Shown here piece by piece: positions 1-12,295 of a stretch of 64,000 nt of DNA. Source of the DNA: Bryum argenteum (Eukaryota; Streptophyta; Bryopsida; Bryales; Bryaceae); the NCBI GenBank assembly GCA_037043015.1, contig CM073323.1, forward strand, positions 21,604,758 through 21,668,757. Reading direction: 5' to 3'. The position numbers and the translations under genes are program-made. Under the pieces are notes generated by a model. The model made no database searches and was not told the DNA's origin. It saw nothing but the letters and a program-made list of their open reading frames with translations. Each line of letters starts with the position of its first letter. Within the stretch, counting starts at the first letter, position 1.

Positions 1-1004
1 AGTTTGGTTAATGAGCTAAAAAGCGAATGATGACACAAATGTTCGTCATGGGATTATGGCATCACATGACAAAGCAATAGAAAAGGCTGGCAATGGAAAA
101 AGCCCCCCAAAGGAGAATACTAGAATATATGTGTGCGTGAAATGTGAGGAGACTCTCCAAATGATTGCAATTATTGTCATCCTTTCCAAACATTTTGTGT
201 CCCCCCAAAAAGGTAATCTTTTGTGTAGAAATGCTAAAAGATAAGTGTCTTGAGAGAAATATGGAAAACCAAAGTGTAAGGTACATGTTGGACTCGTAAC
301 CCTTAGACGCCCGGCCGGGCCGCTGGGCTGCGTCACAAGCTCGCAGGCGCTGCCAGGGCGGGTGTCGATCTACCCCACCCCACGTCGGAAGGTAGGGCAT
401 GTAAAAAGGCCGCTCACCAATCACACTTTTTGACAAGTCGATTATATTAAAAATTATTTTGTGTTAATAAAATTGTTGCCATGTATCAGTCTCTCATTAG
501 ATAATGGAGACGCTAAGATGTGAGTGAAGGCACGGGGATAACTTCGAGTTATGGTGTGCTAAAACATTAAACCGTAAACGTGCGACGAGAGCAATGCAGG
601 AAATAATCCCTCAAGGGGAGGGCGGAGCCCTCCATTGCCCAAGGAGCAAGTGATTGCCCGAAGTAAATTTCCCCATATGTTGATGAATACCAAATTGCAA
701 GTGAAAGTCAAAAATGGATGATGAAATTTCCATGATCCCTAACCAAGTGATTACATTCCCTAATCAGTCCGAAGAATAAATAGGAAGTTGTTTTTTTTTT
801 TTTTTTTTTTTTTTTTCCCCGGGTGTTTCTATACATTCGAAAGAAGGTGAGCACCATATGTACCCTAAGTTTACATATAGCACTAATCTCCGCTAGGCTA
901 TTGATGTTTTCCTCAAACGTTCAATACATTGTTTGATTCAAAAAATATAAAAAATAAAATATGTACACTACTGCTTTCTTTTCCACGTGATGAAATTATT
1001 GCTA
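1..1004. other. Intergenic, no gene recognised
   Basis: No supported coding region. It contains a GC-rich patch at about 300-420, unlike its AT-rich surroundings, and a poly(T) run near 789-817. The GC-rich patch may be a transposon fragment, but nothing in the window matches it. Confidence 0.5.
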
Positions 1005-1333
1005 CTCCCCCCATCTGAGAAAAAGACCTTGAAAAGTTTGTCTTCTAAAGAATAATACCAAGATTTGATATTAATGAGTAATCCAAACCATGTCTGGACA
1101 ACTATATCATTTAGGGACGCTTTACATGGGGAGTCATGCCGTTCATGGCTGATGTAAAGCAAAAATCCTCTCATTTTTTAAACTACAAATGATGAACCCG
1201 TCACATTGAGAGAAATTTTGCAATCCTTCTGGCCTATGTTTGGCTTGACTCCCCATGTAAAGCATCCAGGCCATCAGGAAAAATCCAACCATTTTTAGCA
1301 AATCATGGTGTTTTTTTCCTGAGACGGAGGGAG
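1005..1333. mobile_element. Stowaway-like MITE (carries a nested MITE)
   Basis: The left end reads CTCCCCCCATCTGAG and the right end, on the other strand, CTCCCTCCGTCTCAG. This is the classical Stowaway terminal motif of Tc1/mariner MITEs. Both ends are flanked by TA (1003-1004 and 1334-1335), the expected target duplication. A different element with its own inverted ends sits inside at about 1114-1268. No coding capacity. Confidence 0.75.
1114..1268. mobile_element. Harbinger-like MITE nested in the Stowaway-like element
   Basis: The left end GGGACGCTTTACATGGGGAG is nearly identical to that of the element at 24012-24186. The right end carries the complementary CTCCCCATGTAAAGC. The last few bases on the right are degenerate, so that boundary is approximate and the target duplication cannot be read. 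The insertion post-dates the surrounding Stowaway-like element. Confidence 0.6.
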
Positions 1334-1704
1334 TAAGAAGCAAGTAATATTTAATTAAGTTTCCGTGTGTGGGTAGGGTTGTTGACAAAATGGATGGGGT
1401 TGCATTGCTGGAGATGCCCTGGTAGAGCAGTAAGAGCCCTTTTTGGGGGCCCCCCAAGGATGGGATGGGGTCAAGGGCAACACTCCAAAACAGTGGATTT
1501 GGCTTGAGAGCCCGAATCTGCTTCGATTGTCTAAGTCAAGAGGACCGAGTCTTCTTCTTCTTCCCCCCCCCCCCCCCAAAGAGAGTTTCCCCAACAAACT
1601 CTTTATCAGATTCTCTACAAACCACTTTTGAAGAGCTCTTATCAAGTCTTTCCTTTTCTTTAGTGTTTTATAAACCAAAAAAAAATGATCTTGGTATTGG
1701 ATTT

Positions 1705-1962
1705 TTAACCCCTCAATTTCCTTGTCGCAAAATGGTCAAAGTCACAAAATTTGACCTTCCTCTGGATTAAGCTCAAAAAATCTCAATCTAAGCATTATTT
1801 GAAAGATCCAACCGTAAGATCTCAAAGTTCACTTGACATTCTCCTCTCATGCCAAATTTGAACCGTTCATTCTTCCTCATTTGTGAGATTTTAATAGTCA
1901 AAGTTGGTTGAGGTTTTCTCCTACGGGAACCGTTTTGGGTTTTGAGGAAAGTTAGGGGTTAA
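1705..1962. mobile_element. TTAA-flanked MITE, subfamily 1
   Basis: A 258-bp unit starting TTAACCCCTCAATTTCC and ending AAAGTTAGGGGTTAA. Its interior is shared with copies at 36630, 38950, 53000 and 63094, including a GATCCAACCGTAAGATC-like motif and a segment around TCATTTGTGAGATT. The ends fit piggyBac-type insertion at TTAA with a CCC-start inverted repeat. TA duplication with an ACCCC start cannot be excluded. Confidence 0.75.
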
Positions 1963-3519
1963 TGATGTTTCTATATGAGGAAAGAAAAAGTAAACAATGA
2001 ATGGTTCTTGAAGAGTAGTTTCTCCTTCACTGACCATTGGATTTTAACTCTCTCGTTGTTGGGTTGAATTCCCATCTAGGTAAAAACTTCAATTTCATCG
2101 AAATTGTAAAGAAGACTTGGCATGCATTTGAGTGCAAGAGGTATAGTTTTTGATTTGGGGTACTTTTCACCATTGTAAGGCTAGTATTTGAGCTAAGCAT
2201 TTGTTTGTTGATAAATCTCTTTGGTAAAATGATGTCATTAAGGTGAAAGTGAAAAGTTTATAGTAAAAAATAAAATAAATCACTGCAGCGGGCCATTGCT
2301 AGCATTTTCACTTGAATATTCTAATAAGAGAGAATTATTGATGATACTCATATTTTCTCCTAAATTTGTTTAACGTGCTCGATTTAACCCCGAAAAGTCC
2401 AAGCCTTTCTGGACTTCCAACACCAAAAACTGTAATTTTCTCTCACCTTGTTGGAATTGAGGTATGGTCAATTTTTCTACTGTTCTTTTGTAGTTGGAAT
2501 TGAAGAATCTCAAAGTCAAAAACTATCATGGAAAATGTCAACCATTGGATCTTCATCATTTGTGGGAAGAAAATATTCAAAGTTGGTGCAAAAGTTCTTT
2601 GGGGAATTACTCATGATACATTGTCTCCATGGTGCAAAGGGGAACTTGAAGATTCTTACTCCAAACATTTTGGTCATTTTTTTTTATTTTTTTTCATGCA
2701 GGTCATCAAGTTGGGTACACACAATGCAAGATTCTCAAGACTCATTTCACTTCTTTGACCTTCAAAATTCTAAGGACTCATTTCACTTGTTTAGTTACAA
2801 ACATATTCCCATGAAAATAATTAAAAAAGACGAAATTAAAATTGTCCCTTTTGGACTTGAAACCCATTGATAATTTCTAGATTTATGGAGGTTTTAAACA
2901 TTAGATTTTGGTTTTTGCAATTTTTTACCACATACACTTTGTAGTGTAGGGAGCACCCAATAAAAATCGCAGACAAAAATATTACTTTTTCACCCATTCA
3001 TCTATGCTTGAGCCAAAATAACAAAAAGTCATTTTGCTTAGATTTTGCCTAGGTCGGCTAGACGAAAGTGAATTTCACGAGTCTCGCCTACAGTTTTTGG
3101 CCAATTCTTATTTTAGGCTATTTTGCATTGAGATGTCGTTCAGTCTTTTGTCCCCATTAATTTGGGTAATCTGCTCTTTTGTGCAGGCTCTGTAATATTT
3201 GCCCGCAGTGTTTCTTTCTCCATTATTCTGGTCTTACCATAATTTATTGATGGCGGACTCAGAGCTTGACAGCGCGCACTCGTGTGCATTACCACAAGGA
3301 GTTTCTCACGATTAACTGCAAGTCCAGTTTGACCGAAAGAGACTTTGATTTGCCAGAGCAGGGGCTCATCTCATACAAGAGCAGGAGCGTAGTAGTATTG
3401 GGTTGTTTGGGCTAGAATCAGTTCTGAAGTAGCATGTCCATTTAGTCTACATACCAAGTTTTACTATACAAATCTCATCAAACTTCCAGTTTTGTGACGA
3501 TGACATCTTTCTTTACTAT
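1963..3519. other. Intergenic, no gene recognised
   Basis: AT-rich. Short open frames exist around 2448-2870, but the composition is low-complexity and no protein family is recognisable. I see no supported gene here. Confidence 0.5.
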
Positions 3520-3772
3520 CCCCAATTCCGTTAAAATGGCGTTATGCCGCTAAAATGGCACACCTCAACTTTTTTAACTGTAGTTCAAAACTCATGTGAT
3601 ATAACAGAACTTGAAGGTGATATTATGGAAAATCAGTGACACTGTATATAAATGAGTGATATTATTCAAAAAATTGTGATATTATAGAAAACACCATTCC
3701 ATGTGAACACATATGTATGATTTGGTGTGACAAAATGGCACATGGCATAGTGCCATTTTAACGGAATTGAGG
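3520..3772. mobile_element. MITE with CCYCAATTCCGTTAAAATGG ends
   Basis: The left end CCCCAATTCCGTTAAAATGG and the reverse complement of the right end, CCTCAATTCCGTTAAAATGG, match over about 29 bp with a few mismatches. The 253-bp interior is AT-rich and non-coding. The flanking duplication is not clear, so the superfamily is unassigned. Confidence 0.65.
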
Positions 3773-4876
3773 TTAAATTTACTTTTGAGTCGACTCAACT
3801 TACACCTCTTACCTACCAACTTCAGGGGTTAATGAATGCGATGTGAATGGTACACTTACCTCTTACCTTTTGAAGATGATGAGAGACGCTTTGGAAACAA
3901 GTCCACTTTTGGAACAATGATAGCTTTTGGAGCCTATTTCGAGCAAGAATGGAAAGCGGTTCAAGTGGGTGCGGAGGGGAGGGGACAGTCACGCGGCCAG
4001 CAGCAGCTCAGTTGCGTGCGCGGGTGATTGCCACCACCACCGTGACCCCACAACACAACCATTTCGTGGAGTGAGTCATCCATCGATCGAGGGTGTGTGA
4101 TCGAGCTGTTTGCAGCAACGCCACGCACTGGACTTGCATCTCTGCAATCAGACAGAGATGGCTAGCCGTGCCAGGGCTCTGCAAGCAGGCAAGCAAGCAA
4201 TTATCACAAACGGACGATCATTGATATCGCAATCGTCGTCACCTACCCAGTATCGTGTCTAGCTAGCTATCAGTCGATCGATCGGCTAGCTTGGCATGAT
4301 TCTGTTCCTTCCTGCTTGTTCGCCGCCGATCGATGCGTACGGTGCCCCTTCGCCTCCTTCTTTTGGCTCCTCCTCTAACTTCAGCTGGCGCTCTGGATTG
4401 TCGGTTGACAAGATCATTCGGTGACCCTCCAGGACTTCATTTCCATAAGTACCGACTCCGTTCACTCACTCACAAACCATGTCGATCGTTTCTCATTTCC
4501 TTCCGCTAGTCTATGATGCAGATTCTTCATCTGTTCGTGCAGCAAGGTTCGTCACGTACCAGACGAAGGTCTGCATCATAGCCAAGAGGGAGTAAATAAA
4601 ATTTGTGTACACGAATGCGAGTACGTCCGAGTTTGATTTGTGTGAATTTCGAATGTGAAGTGATGAACCGTGGCAGTAGAGTTGAGAATGACCAAGCGGC
4701 AGATTCCATGTGAGTAAAGAGCTTTTTGGTGTAAATGCGCGACCATTGGAGTGGCGAGGTACGTGCCCAGATTCATGGGGGCGCATTGTAACCTTCTCCC
4801 TCCTTTGCAGCAATGGAAAGCAGTACCCTGAAGTTACATCGATCGATGATGAGGAAACCTGCTGTGCTGGATCAGT
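3773..4876. other. Upstream region of the AIP2-like gene
   Basis: GC rises here relative to the preceding repeats. A 34-codon open frame starts at 4159 on the plus strand and could belong to a 5' leader or an upstream exon, but I cannot link it by splicing to the downstream gene. No other gene seen. Confidence 0.4.
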
Positions 4877-7784
4877 ATGCATCCTAAATCGACGCGAGTA
4901 ACATTGCAGGAGCGGCCTTCTCGCGTGGCGTTCCCGATGCTGCGAGGCGGCAGGGAGGTCGCGTACGGGCGCGGCAGCATCAGCATCCAGCGTCACTTGG
5001 CGGAGCTTCAAGTCAAAATCCTGTCGAAGCACACGTTCAAGATCGGGGTGGCCATTCTCACCTCCCTGATGCGCGATCGATACTCGTCGGCATCTCGAAG
5101 CGAGCAGCGGCAGGTGAACACACACCACCCAAATGATCAAAAAACCGATTGCTCTCGATCAAGATCGATAACCTGCCAGCACAGATTTGACTTTGGGGGT
5201 ATGCCCATGTAGATGTACTCCACAGTTTCGAGAGTGGCTACACTCCTGACCACGCAGTTCACGGCCATGGACTTCTGGATGGTGGGACTGGGCCTGTTCC
5301 AAGCCGCCGCGAGCGTCATCACGCAGCTGGACGAGCTCATGCACATGCGCGCTTGCATCGACCTGGCCCAGAAGTTCCTCGGCGATGACCGGCAACGGAA
5401 AGAGGTCCTCGCGGCGGCCGCGTCTCTCACCGTCACCACTTCCACTTCCGATTCCTACTGCCCCAGTGAAGCTCTGTATCCGGTCTCGCTGCAGTCGCCA
5501 CTGCAGTTGCAGTCGCAAGCAGAGGCCCAAAGCACGCTCAGCGACCTCCTGGCAAATCGCATGATGGAATCCCCTCCTGCTGAACCCGCACTGGAGCTCG
5601 ATGAGCCGGACCCCGATCTCGCTTCCGAAGGTACCGGCTCTGATCAGATAAACTTCCTGCTCAGAACCATTTATGGTCATCATTCGATTGTTTTTGAGTC
5701 TGGATTGTTGGAGCAGATGCATTGGTGAGTGATTATGATAATGTTGATAACGAGGATCCTGATTTGCAATTGGCGCGAGCCATGACGATGGAGGAGCTGA
5801 GCCAAGAGATTCAAGCTATCTTGCGCCGTGTCAATCTTACCTTCAGTGGTCGCAGCCAAGCGCTCGCCGACGAGTTCATCGGCCTTCAAGAAGCCATTCA
5901 AGCCACTCTCATGGTAACCAAGCAACCCAATTTGATGACCATATTCAATAAATTGGGAAAATTTAACACTTTGGGAGAAGTTGAGGTGTATTGCAATTCG
6001 GATTGAATCATGTATCTCATTTTCCTACTCTATTGGGAGAGTGAAGATTTTCCCAATTTATCGCTGGTGAGCATTTTGAGTTATTGATTATCTTGCATTT
6101 TTGTGTACATTGTAACAATGTGGTCGTTGGTGACACTCTCTGGTCATGTTGATAAAGAACCTTTGGGAATGTTATCTCTATGACGATACTACTCCACTTG
6201 ATACTTTTTTTTTTACAACAATTATCTACATTTGAATTGTGGAGGTGTTGTTTATACTCGTACGGGATATCAACTCATCCCACTTTATGAAAACTCTACA
6301 TTCATTTCTTTATATACACAATTTTTTTTGAAAAAATGCACATTCACTAAATTCAATGTTGATATCTACCACTGAGTCAAACCATTTAGGGGTTAAAAAT
6401 TGTGTGGTATTGATCTCAACAATAGAATACTCAATGGTTCCTATCATTTGCAGCAGGATTTTTGTTGTTGAGTTTGTCAAGTCCTAACACAATAAAGTGA
6501 GTGCAATAGAGTTCCATCATGCTCTGTTGTCACAACAATTGGGATTAAAGAACAATGTTTGAGCAAGTAGAATATCTTCACTTTATATAATCACATGATA
6601 AAGTATAACAATGATTATAGAAATAACAAAATATGCACAAAAACTACAAAAAAACAAGCAATATTTCATTGAAAGTGCTAGATTAGACACGAGAATGTAG
6701 TTGTTTACCATAACATTTGCTATTATCATCAATGTTAGTAAATTATGCACTATTTGGTAAAGGAAACTGGTTAAATTTGCAAAATGAATCATATAAGAAC
6801 GTGAAGATGATTGTGTAGGAAATCAACAATGTGCCACGAGGACCACCACCTGCAGCAAAGGAGGAAATTGAAAAGTTGGCAATGGAAGTTGTAACAGACG
6901 AAGTACTGGCTAGAATTGGTAAAGGCATGCAGTGTGCAGTGTGTCGCGAAGTGCTTGCAGTAGGAGATATATTGCAACAAATGCCATGCTTACACCCCTT
7001 CCATCCAGAATGCCTTAATCCTTGGCTGGTTAGTTATAAGACTTCTTCTCATGCAATTCATCATTTATTACTTTCAAAAATCTATAATATCTCATCATTA
7101 TCATTTAGTGACCTCTTCCTTGTAGTATTTCTATCTTTCTTATATTGTAAAGTTGGGAGAAGAAAAATTTAAAAAGAAATAAAAAAAGGAAAAAATATTT
7201 TAAAAATCCCTCAACATAGACTTTTTTACCTATATACAATTCTATGTCATAATGTCTATCGAGTACTCAGAGCAATACACCCAACCCTGCATATACAACT
7301 ACATACATAAACACTTGATTCTAAACGATATTATTTGACACCTTCATGAACTAACTAAAGGTTTCCCAAACCATTTTTGGAATTAAAATGAACATCATCA
7401 TAGCCCGTTATTAAACATCCTTGTGTGCCATCACCCATAACGAAGTGTACATTTTTAAATAAATAAAACACACAAACACCATACGTACAAAAGGATTGAA
7501 ATATTTAGTAGTTTCACAATTTACATGTTTTCTTCAAAAAATTGCAAAATATTCACTTCCATCTTATTCAATCTTTCACTAAAGAAAGTTAAGGAGGTGA
7601 CCAACATACATTAACCCACATGAAATCTTGACAGGAGAAGCACAACTCGTGCCCCATCTGTCGATTTGAGTTGCGGACTGACGACGAAGAGTACGAGCGG
7701 CAGAAGCATGAAGACCAGCAAGTGCAAGATCAAAGAAGGCGGGTCCAGATTGCACTCAAAGAAGACGAACTCCTCCGCATGTAA
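4877..7784 (+). CDS. AIP2: AIP2-like RING-H2 E3 ubiquitin ligase
   Basis: Predicted E3 ubiquitin ligase of the ABI3-interacting protein 2 family, which in Arabidopsis ubiquitinates the abscisic-acid transcription factor ABI3. Exons read as 4877-5113, 5213-5630, 5717-5913, 6819-7028 and 7635-7784; all phases agree and give about 403 codons. The N-terminal half carries the family segment RDRYSSAS...STVSRVATLL...FWMVGLGLF. The C-terminal RING is C-x2-C-x14-C-x-H-x2-H-x2-C-x10-C-x2-C (CAVC...CLHPFHPEC...CPIC), with a 606-bp intron splitting it just after NPWL. The first exon start is uncertain: ATG 4877 and ATG 4937 are both in frame, and an acceptor-like site lies near 4909. Known AIP2 is about 310 residues, so this copy is longer, mainly in the acidic linker. 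It converges with the eL18 gene. Family assignment is firm; the ABI3 partner is inferred. Confidence 0.85.
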
Positions 7785-8774
7785 ACTAGTGTATGTCATT
7801 TCAAACTACTGCAATGGTTGGTGCTTTTTGTCATTCCGTTCGGGCACTTTACAGTTGGTGCCAATTTTGTAAGACGGGAGTCTCACTTTAGTAGATGTAA
7901 TTTGTACACTATTCTCGTTGTTGTCTCCATCAATCAGTGATTGAGCATTCCAATTATCACAGAGTTGAACACATGGTCGAAGGTGAATAAATGATTTGGA
8001 CGAAGTCTGAGCTCTGCAGACTTGCATTCACGTAGATTGATTCTGCGAATGAGAATGTGGTGTAGAAACTCAAATAAAGAGAACAGGATCTATCTCTTGA
8101 TAAGTCAACATACTTTAGATCTGAACAGAATTTGACTTCCTCGCGTGTAGCAGTTGAATCCCTGATTTCGATTACTTCGTTCTCCCTTGTTGAACTCATT
8201 CAATTGACACTCATGATTCAGGTCAGAATACTTCGACCCGGTCTTCTACCTTGGTAATGACTATTGGCTCTGCAGCCTCAAAGCAAGACCACTGCCATCG
8301 ATAGAATAATCAAATCAGTGCACATTTAGGCTGTGAGAATTAGAGATGTAGAGTGGTCTACACATACAGGAGCCAGATCCGTTGCACTGTAATTCGTTAC
8401 ATGCATAAGTCTTGCAGTCCCGTAGAACTTCTATCGAATAACGATCAAAGACTCTAATAAAGATCAGTGACCGATTCCACGTAGAACATTTCGACTCGAT
8501 GAGTGGCGACATAAGCTCAGTCAGGGCATTAAGGTGGCCTGGCTCATTTAAACGATTCAACTTCCGAGAGTGCATTAAAGGATAATGATGAGAGGATATT
8601 TCTTGTTGTCATGCAGAAATTTGAATTTTCTTCAATAATGACCCACAAAAACGAAACACCAAATATCAGACCCAAAAAGTGGAAACAGGGCTCTGCATTT
8701 TTTTGATTTCATTAAAACTCAACACACAAAGGCATGTGTAAGAATGCTTCCTGCGAAAACTCAGAAAATGGAGT
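7785..8774. other. Convergent 3' region between AIP2-like and eL18 genes
   Basis: Presumed 3' UTRs and intergenic DNA of two tail-to-tail genes. No further coding region, repeat or RNA gene recognised. Confidence 0.5.
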
Positions 8775-10215
8775 CTAAGCCTTGAAGCCTCTGCTGTTAC
8801 GGCGACCACGAGCCTTCTCGAATTTGCGGCCCTTCGAGCGAACGTAGGGCTTCGTGTGGGATTGTGGCACACCAGGCGCCCTTCCGAAGTGCTTCACTGC
8901 CTCACGGGCATTCTTCGGTCCCCTCAACAACACCTTCGCAAATCGAAACAAAATTTCTCAGCGAAGATAAACCTCACATGGGTGAAGATGACACCTGAAA
9001 CCGAGCTGAACGAATCGAGAGAGCCTTTGCTCTGTCGGAAATCACAGCAGGTAGCTCGACCAATAGGACGTTAGGGTTGAGAGACTTACACAGTTGGATC
9101 CAGTGGGAGCCCTCAAAGCAAGCTGATCAAAAGTCAGAACCTCTCCTCCAGCCTTGACGATGCGAGCACGGGCTGTCTCAGTGAAGCGGAGAGCTACGAC
9201 CTTCATCGCTGGTACTTCGTACTGTCTGATGTCATCTGTGACAGTTCCGACAATAACTGCAAACTTGTCTTCCTGAATATGACAAGAACACCTTTTGAGA
9301 ATACGACTCGGACAAACAAACACGTCCAGTATGAGAGCTGAATACACAAACATGAGTGATTCATAAATCTACTACTTCTGAACTCACTCCAGCTAAAGAT
9401 CAGGACAGCAACAAAAATTTCGTGCAAGTTAATCAAAAGGGTTCGAAAGGGCAGTATAGCATGAGACTTACCTTGCCCTTCATGTATTTAACAAGACGAG
9501 ACATAGACAGAGGAGCCCTGTTGGTACGGCTCATAAACAGACGCTTCAACACGACTCCGTTGAAGGGAGCATCAGTCCTCCTTACCAAGAAACGATACAG
9601 CTGCGAGAAGAGGCACATTGATCCGTCAAAAAAACCATCAACCCCTAGATTCAGCTCAAAAAAGTCTGTAAGAGACGTCCAAATGAAGAAATTCGGAGTG
9701 CGGTGCCTCTGAAAGTACCTTCACAAGAAGCTTCAAGTACACATTGCCGCTCTTCGGCGCTGTGCGCTTGGTCTTCTTGTTGCGGCCCCCGGCCTTCAAG
9801 TCGATACCCTGCAATTAAATCCACGGCGTCACTTCCAAACCCTAATCCTGATCACCCTAGGAAGATTTTCCACATCGTTCGCGCTAAAACTATGGACCGC
9901 GTACCCCACATAGGACCTGAATGCCTCGTCATCCGTTCCAGGACGGCAACTAAACCCTAATCCTGACATCGACCTCCGACTTAAACCCTAAACCTTGGTA
10001 GTTGATTTACAGCTCAAAACTGAGAGAAGTTCAAAGTATCTGAAGCGTAAGAAAACATGCTCAACCCGAAGCGCTGCCCATAGATCTCAGAACCTAGAAA
10101 CCTCGGAAAAACAAAAAATCCTGACCGAAAACGAGTCGCGGAAAAATGCGATTGATGCAGGGCAAAGACAGAAGCGTTAAAATTGCAATCAGGCGAAGAA
10201 GAGGAGACGTACCAT
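8775..10215 (-). CDS. RPL18: 60S ribosomal protein L18 (eL18)
   Basis: Cytosolic large-subunit ribosomal protein. Five exons on the minus strand: 10213-10215, 9719-9808, 9472-9600, 9090-9272 and 8775-8933, giving 187 residues, the usual family length. The first exon is only the ATG, followed directly by a GTACGT donor, a layout seen in other ribosomal protein genes. Diagnostic segments in order are [71 protein letters not shown], and the basic tail [15 protein letters not shown]. Intron 1 contains three telo-box motifs, and the gene is divergent from TFB5, so both probably share promoter elements. No defects seen. Confidence 0.96.
9837..9991. promoter_or_regulatory. Three telo-box motifs in RPL18 intron 1
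   Basis: AAACCCTAA occurs at 9837-9845, 9952-9960 and 9983-9991, within the first intron of the ribosomal protein gene. In plants this motif is a known regulatory element of translation-machinery genes, often near the first intron or leader. The function here is inferred from position and motif. Confidence 0.6.
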
Positions 10216-10660
10216 GGCTGCGACGACGGAGCGGAGAGGCACAGCGTCAAAGCTTGCAGTTCCAAAGAGAGAGAACGTACGCTGCTTGCAGCCCTAAGGC
10301 GAGCTCGGTCTCTACTCTGGACCATCCGATGAAGTCAGAGATCGGACGGCTCACAATCATTAAGATGAAGAACATCTTTCATCCGTGCAGTCAGTACTTT
10401 TGACCGCAGGATGCGTTTCGACGATCGGGCGGCCCTCAGAGGATCGAGCAACGAATATTGGATGAAATAACTGATGAACAGAATAATCCTCTTGCTTCAT
10501 CCAGCGCTGGTGCTCCGGGTTCACGTCCTTCAAAAAAGAAGGTCGCTTAGGGTTTTGCGATTGCGTGAAATCTGCTTGTCACTCGGAGAATTTAGGATTC
10601 GGAGCTTCGAGTAGCGCATTTCTTCAGGAAATTCGGCAGTACTGGAGGGAAGGAGTGGCA
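10216..10660. promoter_or_regulatory. Divergent promoter between RPL18 and TFB5
   Basis: A 445-bp interval separates the two start codons of divergently transcribed housekeeping genes. A TTAGGGTTT telo-box in reverse orientation lies near 10547-10555. Shared regulation is inferred from the spacing; no TATA box is clear. Confidence 0.5.
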
Positions 10661-10982
10661 ATGGTGAACGCCATCAAGGGAATACTGATAACCTGGTAGG
10701 TGTCTATAACGATTTGAGACGGTATTGTATGACCTTGTTGAATTTCGTACCATTGCATCTGTTTCCTTAGTAATGGAGCGTGTGGATGATGCCAGTGACA
10801 TTCCGATGGCGCAGTTTCTAATCAGCATCAACGATTCCATGCCGAACGCTCACAAATTCATCGTCTACATGCTTGATGACACGCATATCTACGTGCAGCC
10901 TGACGTTGGAACCATGATCAGCAAGAGGTTGCAAGAGTTTCGAGATCAGAATACGTATGAGAAGCCCTTCGCAGCTCCTTGA
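10661..10982 (+). CDS. TFB5: TFIIH subunit TFB5 (GTF2H5/TTDA-like)
   Basis: Smallest subunit of the general transcription and nucleotide-excision-repair factor TFIIH, which stabilises the complex through the p52/TFB2 subunit. Two exons, 10661-10695 and 10796-10982, join inside a Cys codon (TG|T) and give 73 residues, typical for the family. Visible family features are the start MVNAIKGILITCDIPMAQF, then a SMPNAHKFIVYMLDDTHIYV strand region, and the ending EFRDQNTYEKP. The 100-bp intron uses GTAGGT and GCCAG. A longer in-frame start at 10725 lies in the intron and lacks the conserved N-terminus, so it was not used. Head-to-head with RPL18. Confidence 0.93.
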
Positions 10983-12295
10983 AAGAGCTATTTATTGTAG
11001 GAAGTATACCACGGTCGTTATGTAGCCCATTCTTATCGTTATTGTACCGATTGCCGGTGTATTTAAGCTGAGATTTATCCATCCTGGTGTGGTTAAAATG
11101 TGGATTTGGTATGAATCTATGGCTGAGTTCAGTGTTGTCTCATCAGACAAAAAAATTCATATTCATTTGTCTAATTAGATGAGATGTACATTCGATACAT
11201 TGAAGACGTCTCAGATGTGCATCTCATCTAAATTTGTCTAAATTTGTTTAACGAACAAATAGGAATATTGTCTAGGAACATTGTCTGATAAGTCAAAGAC
11301 AACCCTGCCTGTATTGTGACTTAACTGTCTTCTGCCTGAATTGTGACTTTAACTGTCTTAAGATTTTGCAGATTGTCGCCGCAGATTGCCGCCATACGGA
11401 AAACAATGAATCTTCGGAAAACAACGAATCTTCGTGTTCGTCATGAGAATACATGCATTTCGCCGCCATTCGAAATACTAGGAATCTTCGTGTTCGTCAT
11501 GAGATTAAGGGCCAGCAAAGTCTTTACACTCCAGAGAACGTTTCTGGCGTGGAGGGATGTAACTGCGTAGTAGGAATTCAGATAGGCTGAAAAGTTGCAA
11601 GACAGTCGGCAGGTTGAGGCTTCGTTCAAAGTGGAGCACTCCCACGTTTCATGATTCGCATCAACTGAATTAGGAGATAGACGAAGTTACATGAGATGGT
11701 GCAGTAACCCTTAACCTTGACGTTTCCCTCGGACGAATCGTGTAAAATCACTTCAAGTGATGGCTGTAACCTAAACTCCCAGAAGATGAGAGGATTCGTT
11801 TGCGTAAAATTCTGATCGAGGGAAAACACATCGATTCTTTCAGAGGAATTGCTGTCTATTGCAGAACTACAGAGGACATTGACAGTTTCCGGGCGTGAGG
11901 GTCGGAACTTAACGAGTCGTAACCACGTTATCAATCATCATATCACTTGAGATGGGCTCCCGGTCATGCCATGAATTTCAGGCGCAAAGAGACTGAACAA
12001 TGTAGCTTCGTGAAGGTCTGTAAGTGAGATTGCCTTGCTACTCAAAAAGTGAGCATGGATGGGAAGTTCCATCGCTTCAGTAAAAGTACTGCGGTATACA
12101 AAAAGAATGGATGAAATCTCATAGAAACCCTGAAAACCCTAACAATCTCACAATGATGGTGGAGTTTCTACGCAAACACGATGAGCCTCCGCCTCAACTC
12201 ACGTTGGCCCAAATTGTTCAGCATCTACGTTCAAAATTATGTGGCAGCATTTGTCTTCGACAAATTCAGAAATGGAAAGAGAGGAAGAAAATTGG
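10983..12295. other. Intergenic with short uncertain ORFs
   Basis: Contains the foldback element at 11139-11292 and a small duplication of a GAATCTTCGTGTTCGTCATGAG-like segment near 11426 and 11481. A 102-codon minus-strand frame (11626-11934) and a plus-strand frame from 12111 with protein-like composition run here, but neither matches a family I recognise, and the second merges into the antisense of bL9. No gene is called. Confidence 0.4.
11139..11292. mobile_element. Foldback MITE, copy 1
   Basis: The ends TCATCAGACAA and TTGTCTGATAA are inverted, and the centre has an inner inverted pair, AGATGAGATGTACATT and a matching ATGTGCATCTCATCT. A related element occurs at about 23645-23775. The sequence would fold into a long hairpin. 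Boundaries are approximate and no target duplication is clear. Confidence 0.55.

Noticed and set aside
1954-1962. TTAGGGG-type motifs as interstitial telomere repeats
   Set aside because: They occur singly at the ends of MITEs with TTAA, not as tandem telomere arrays.
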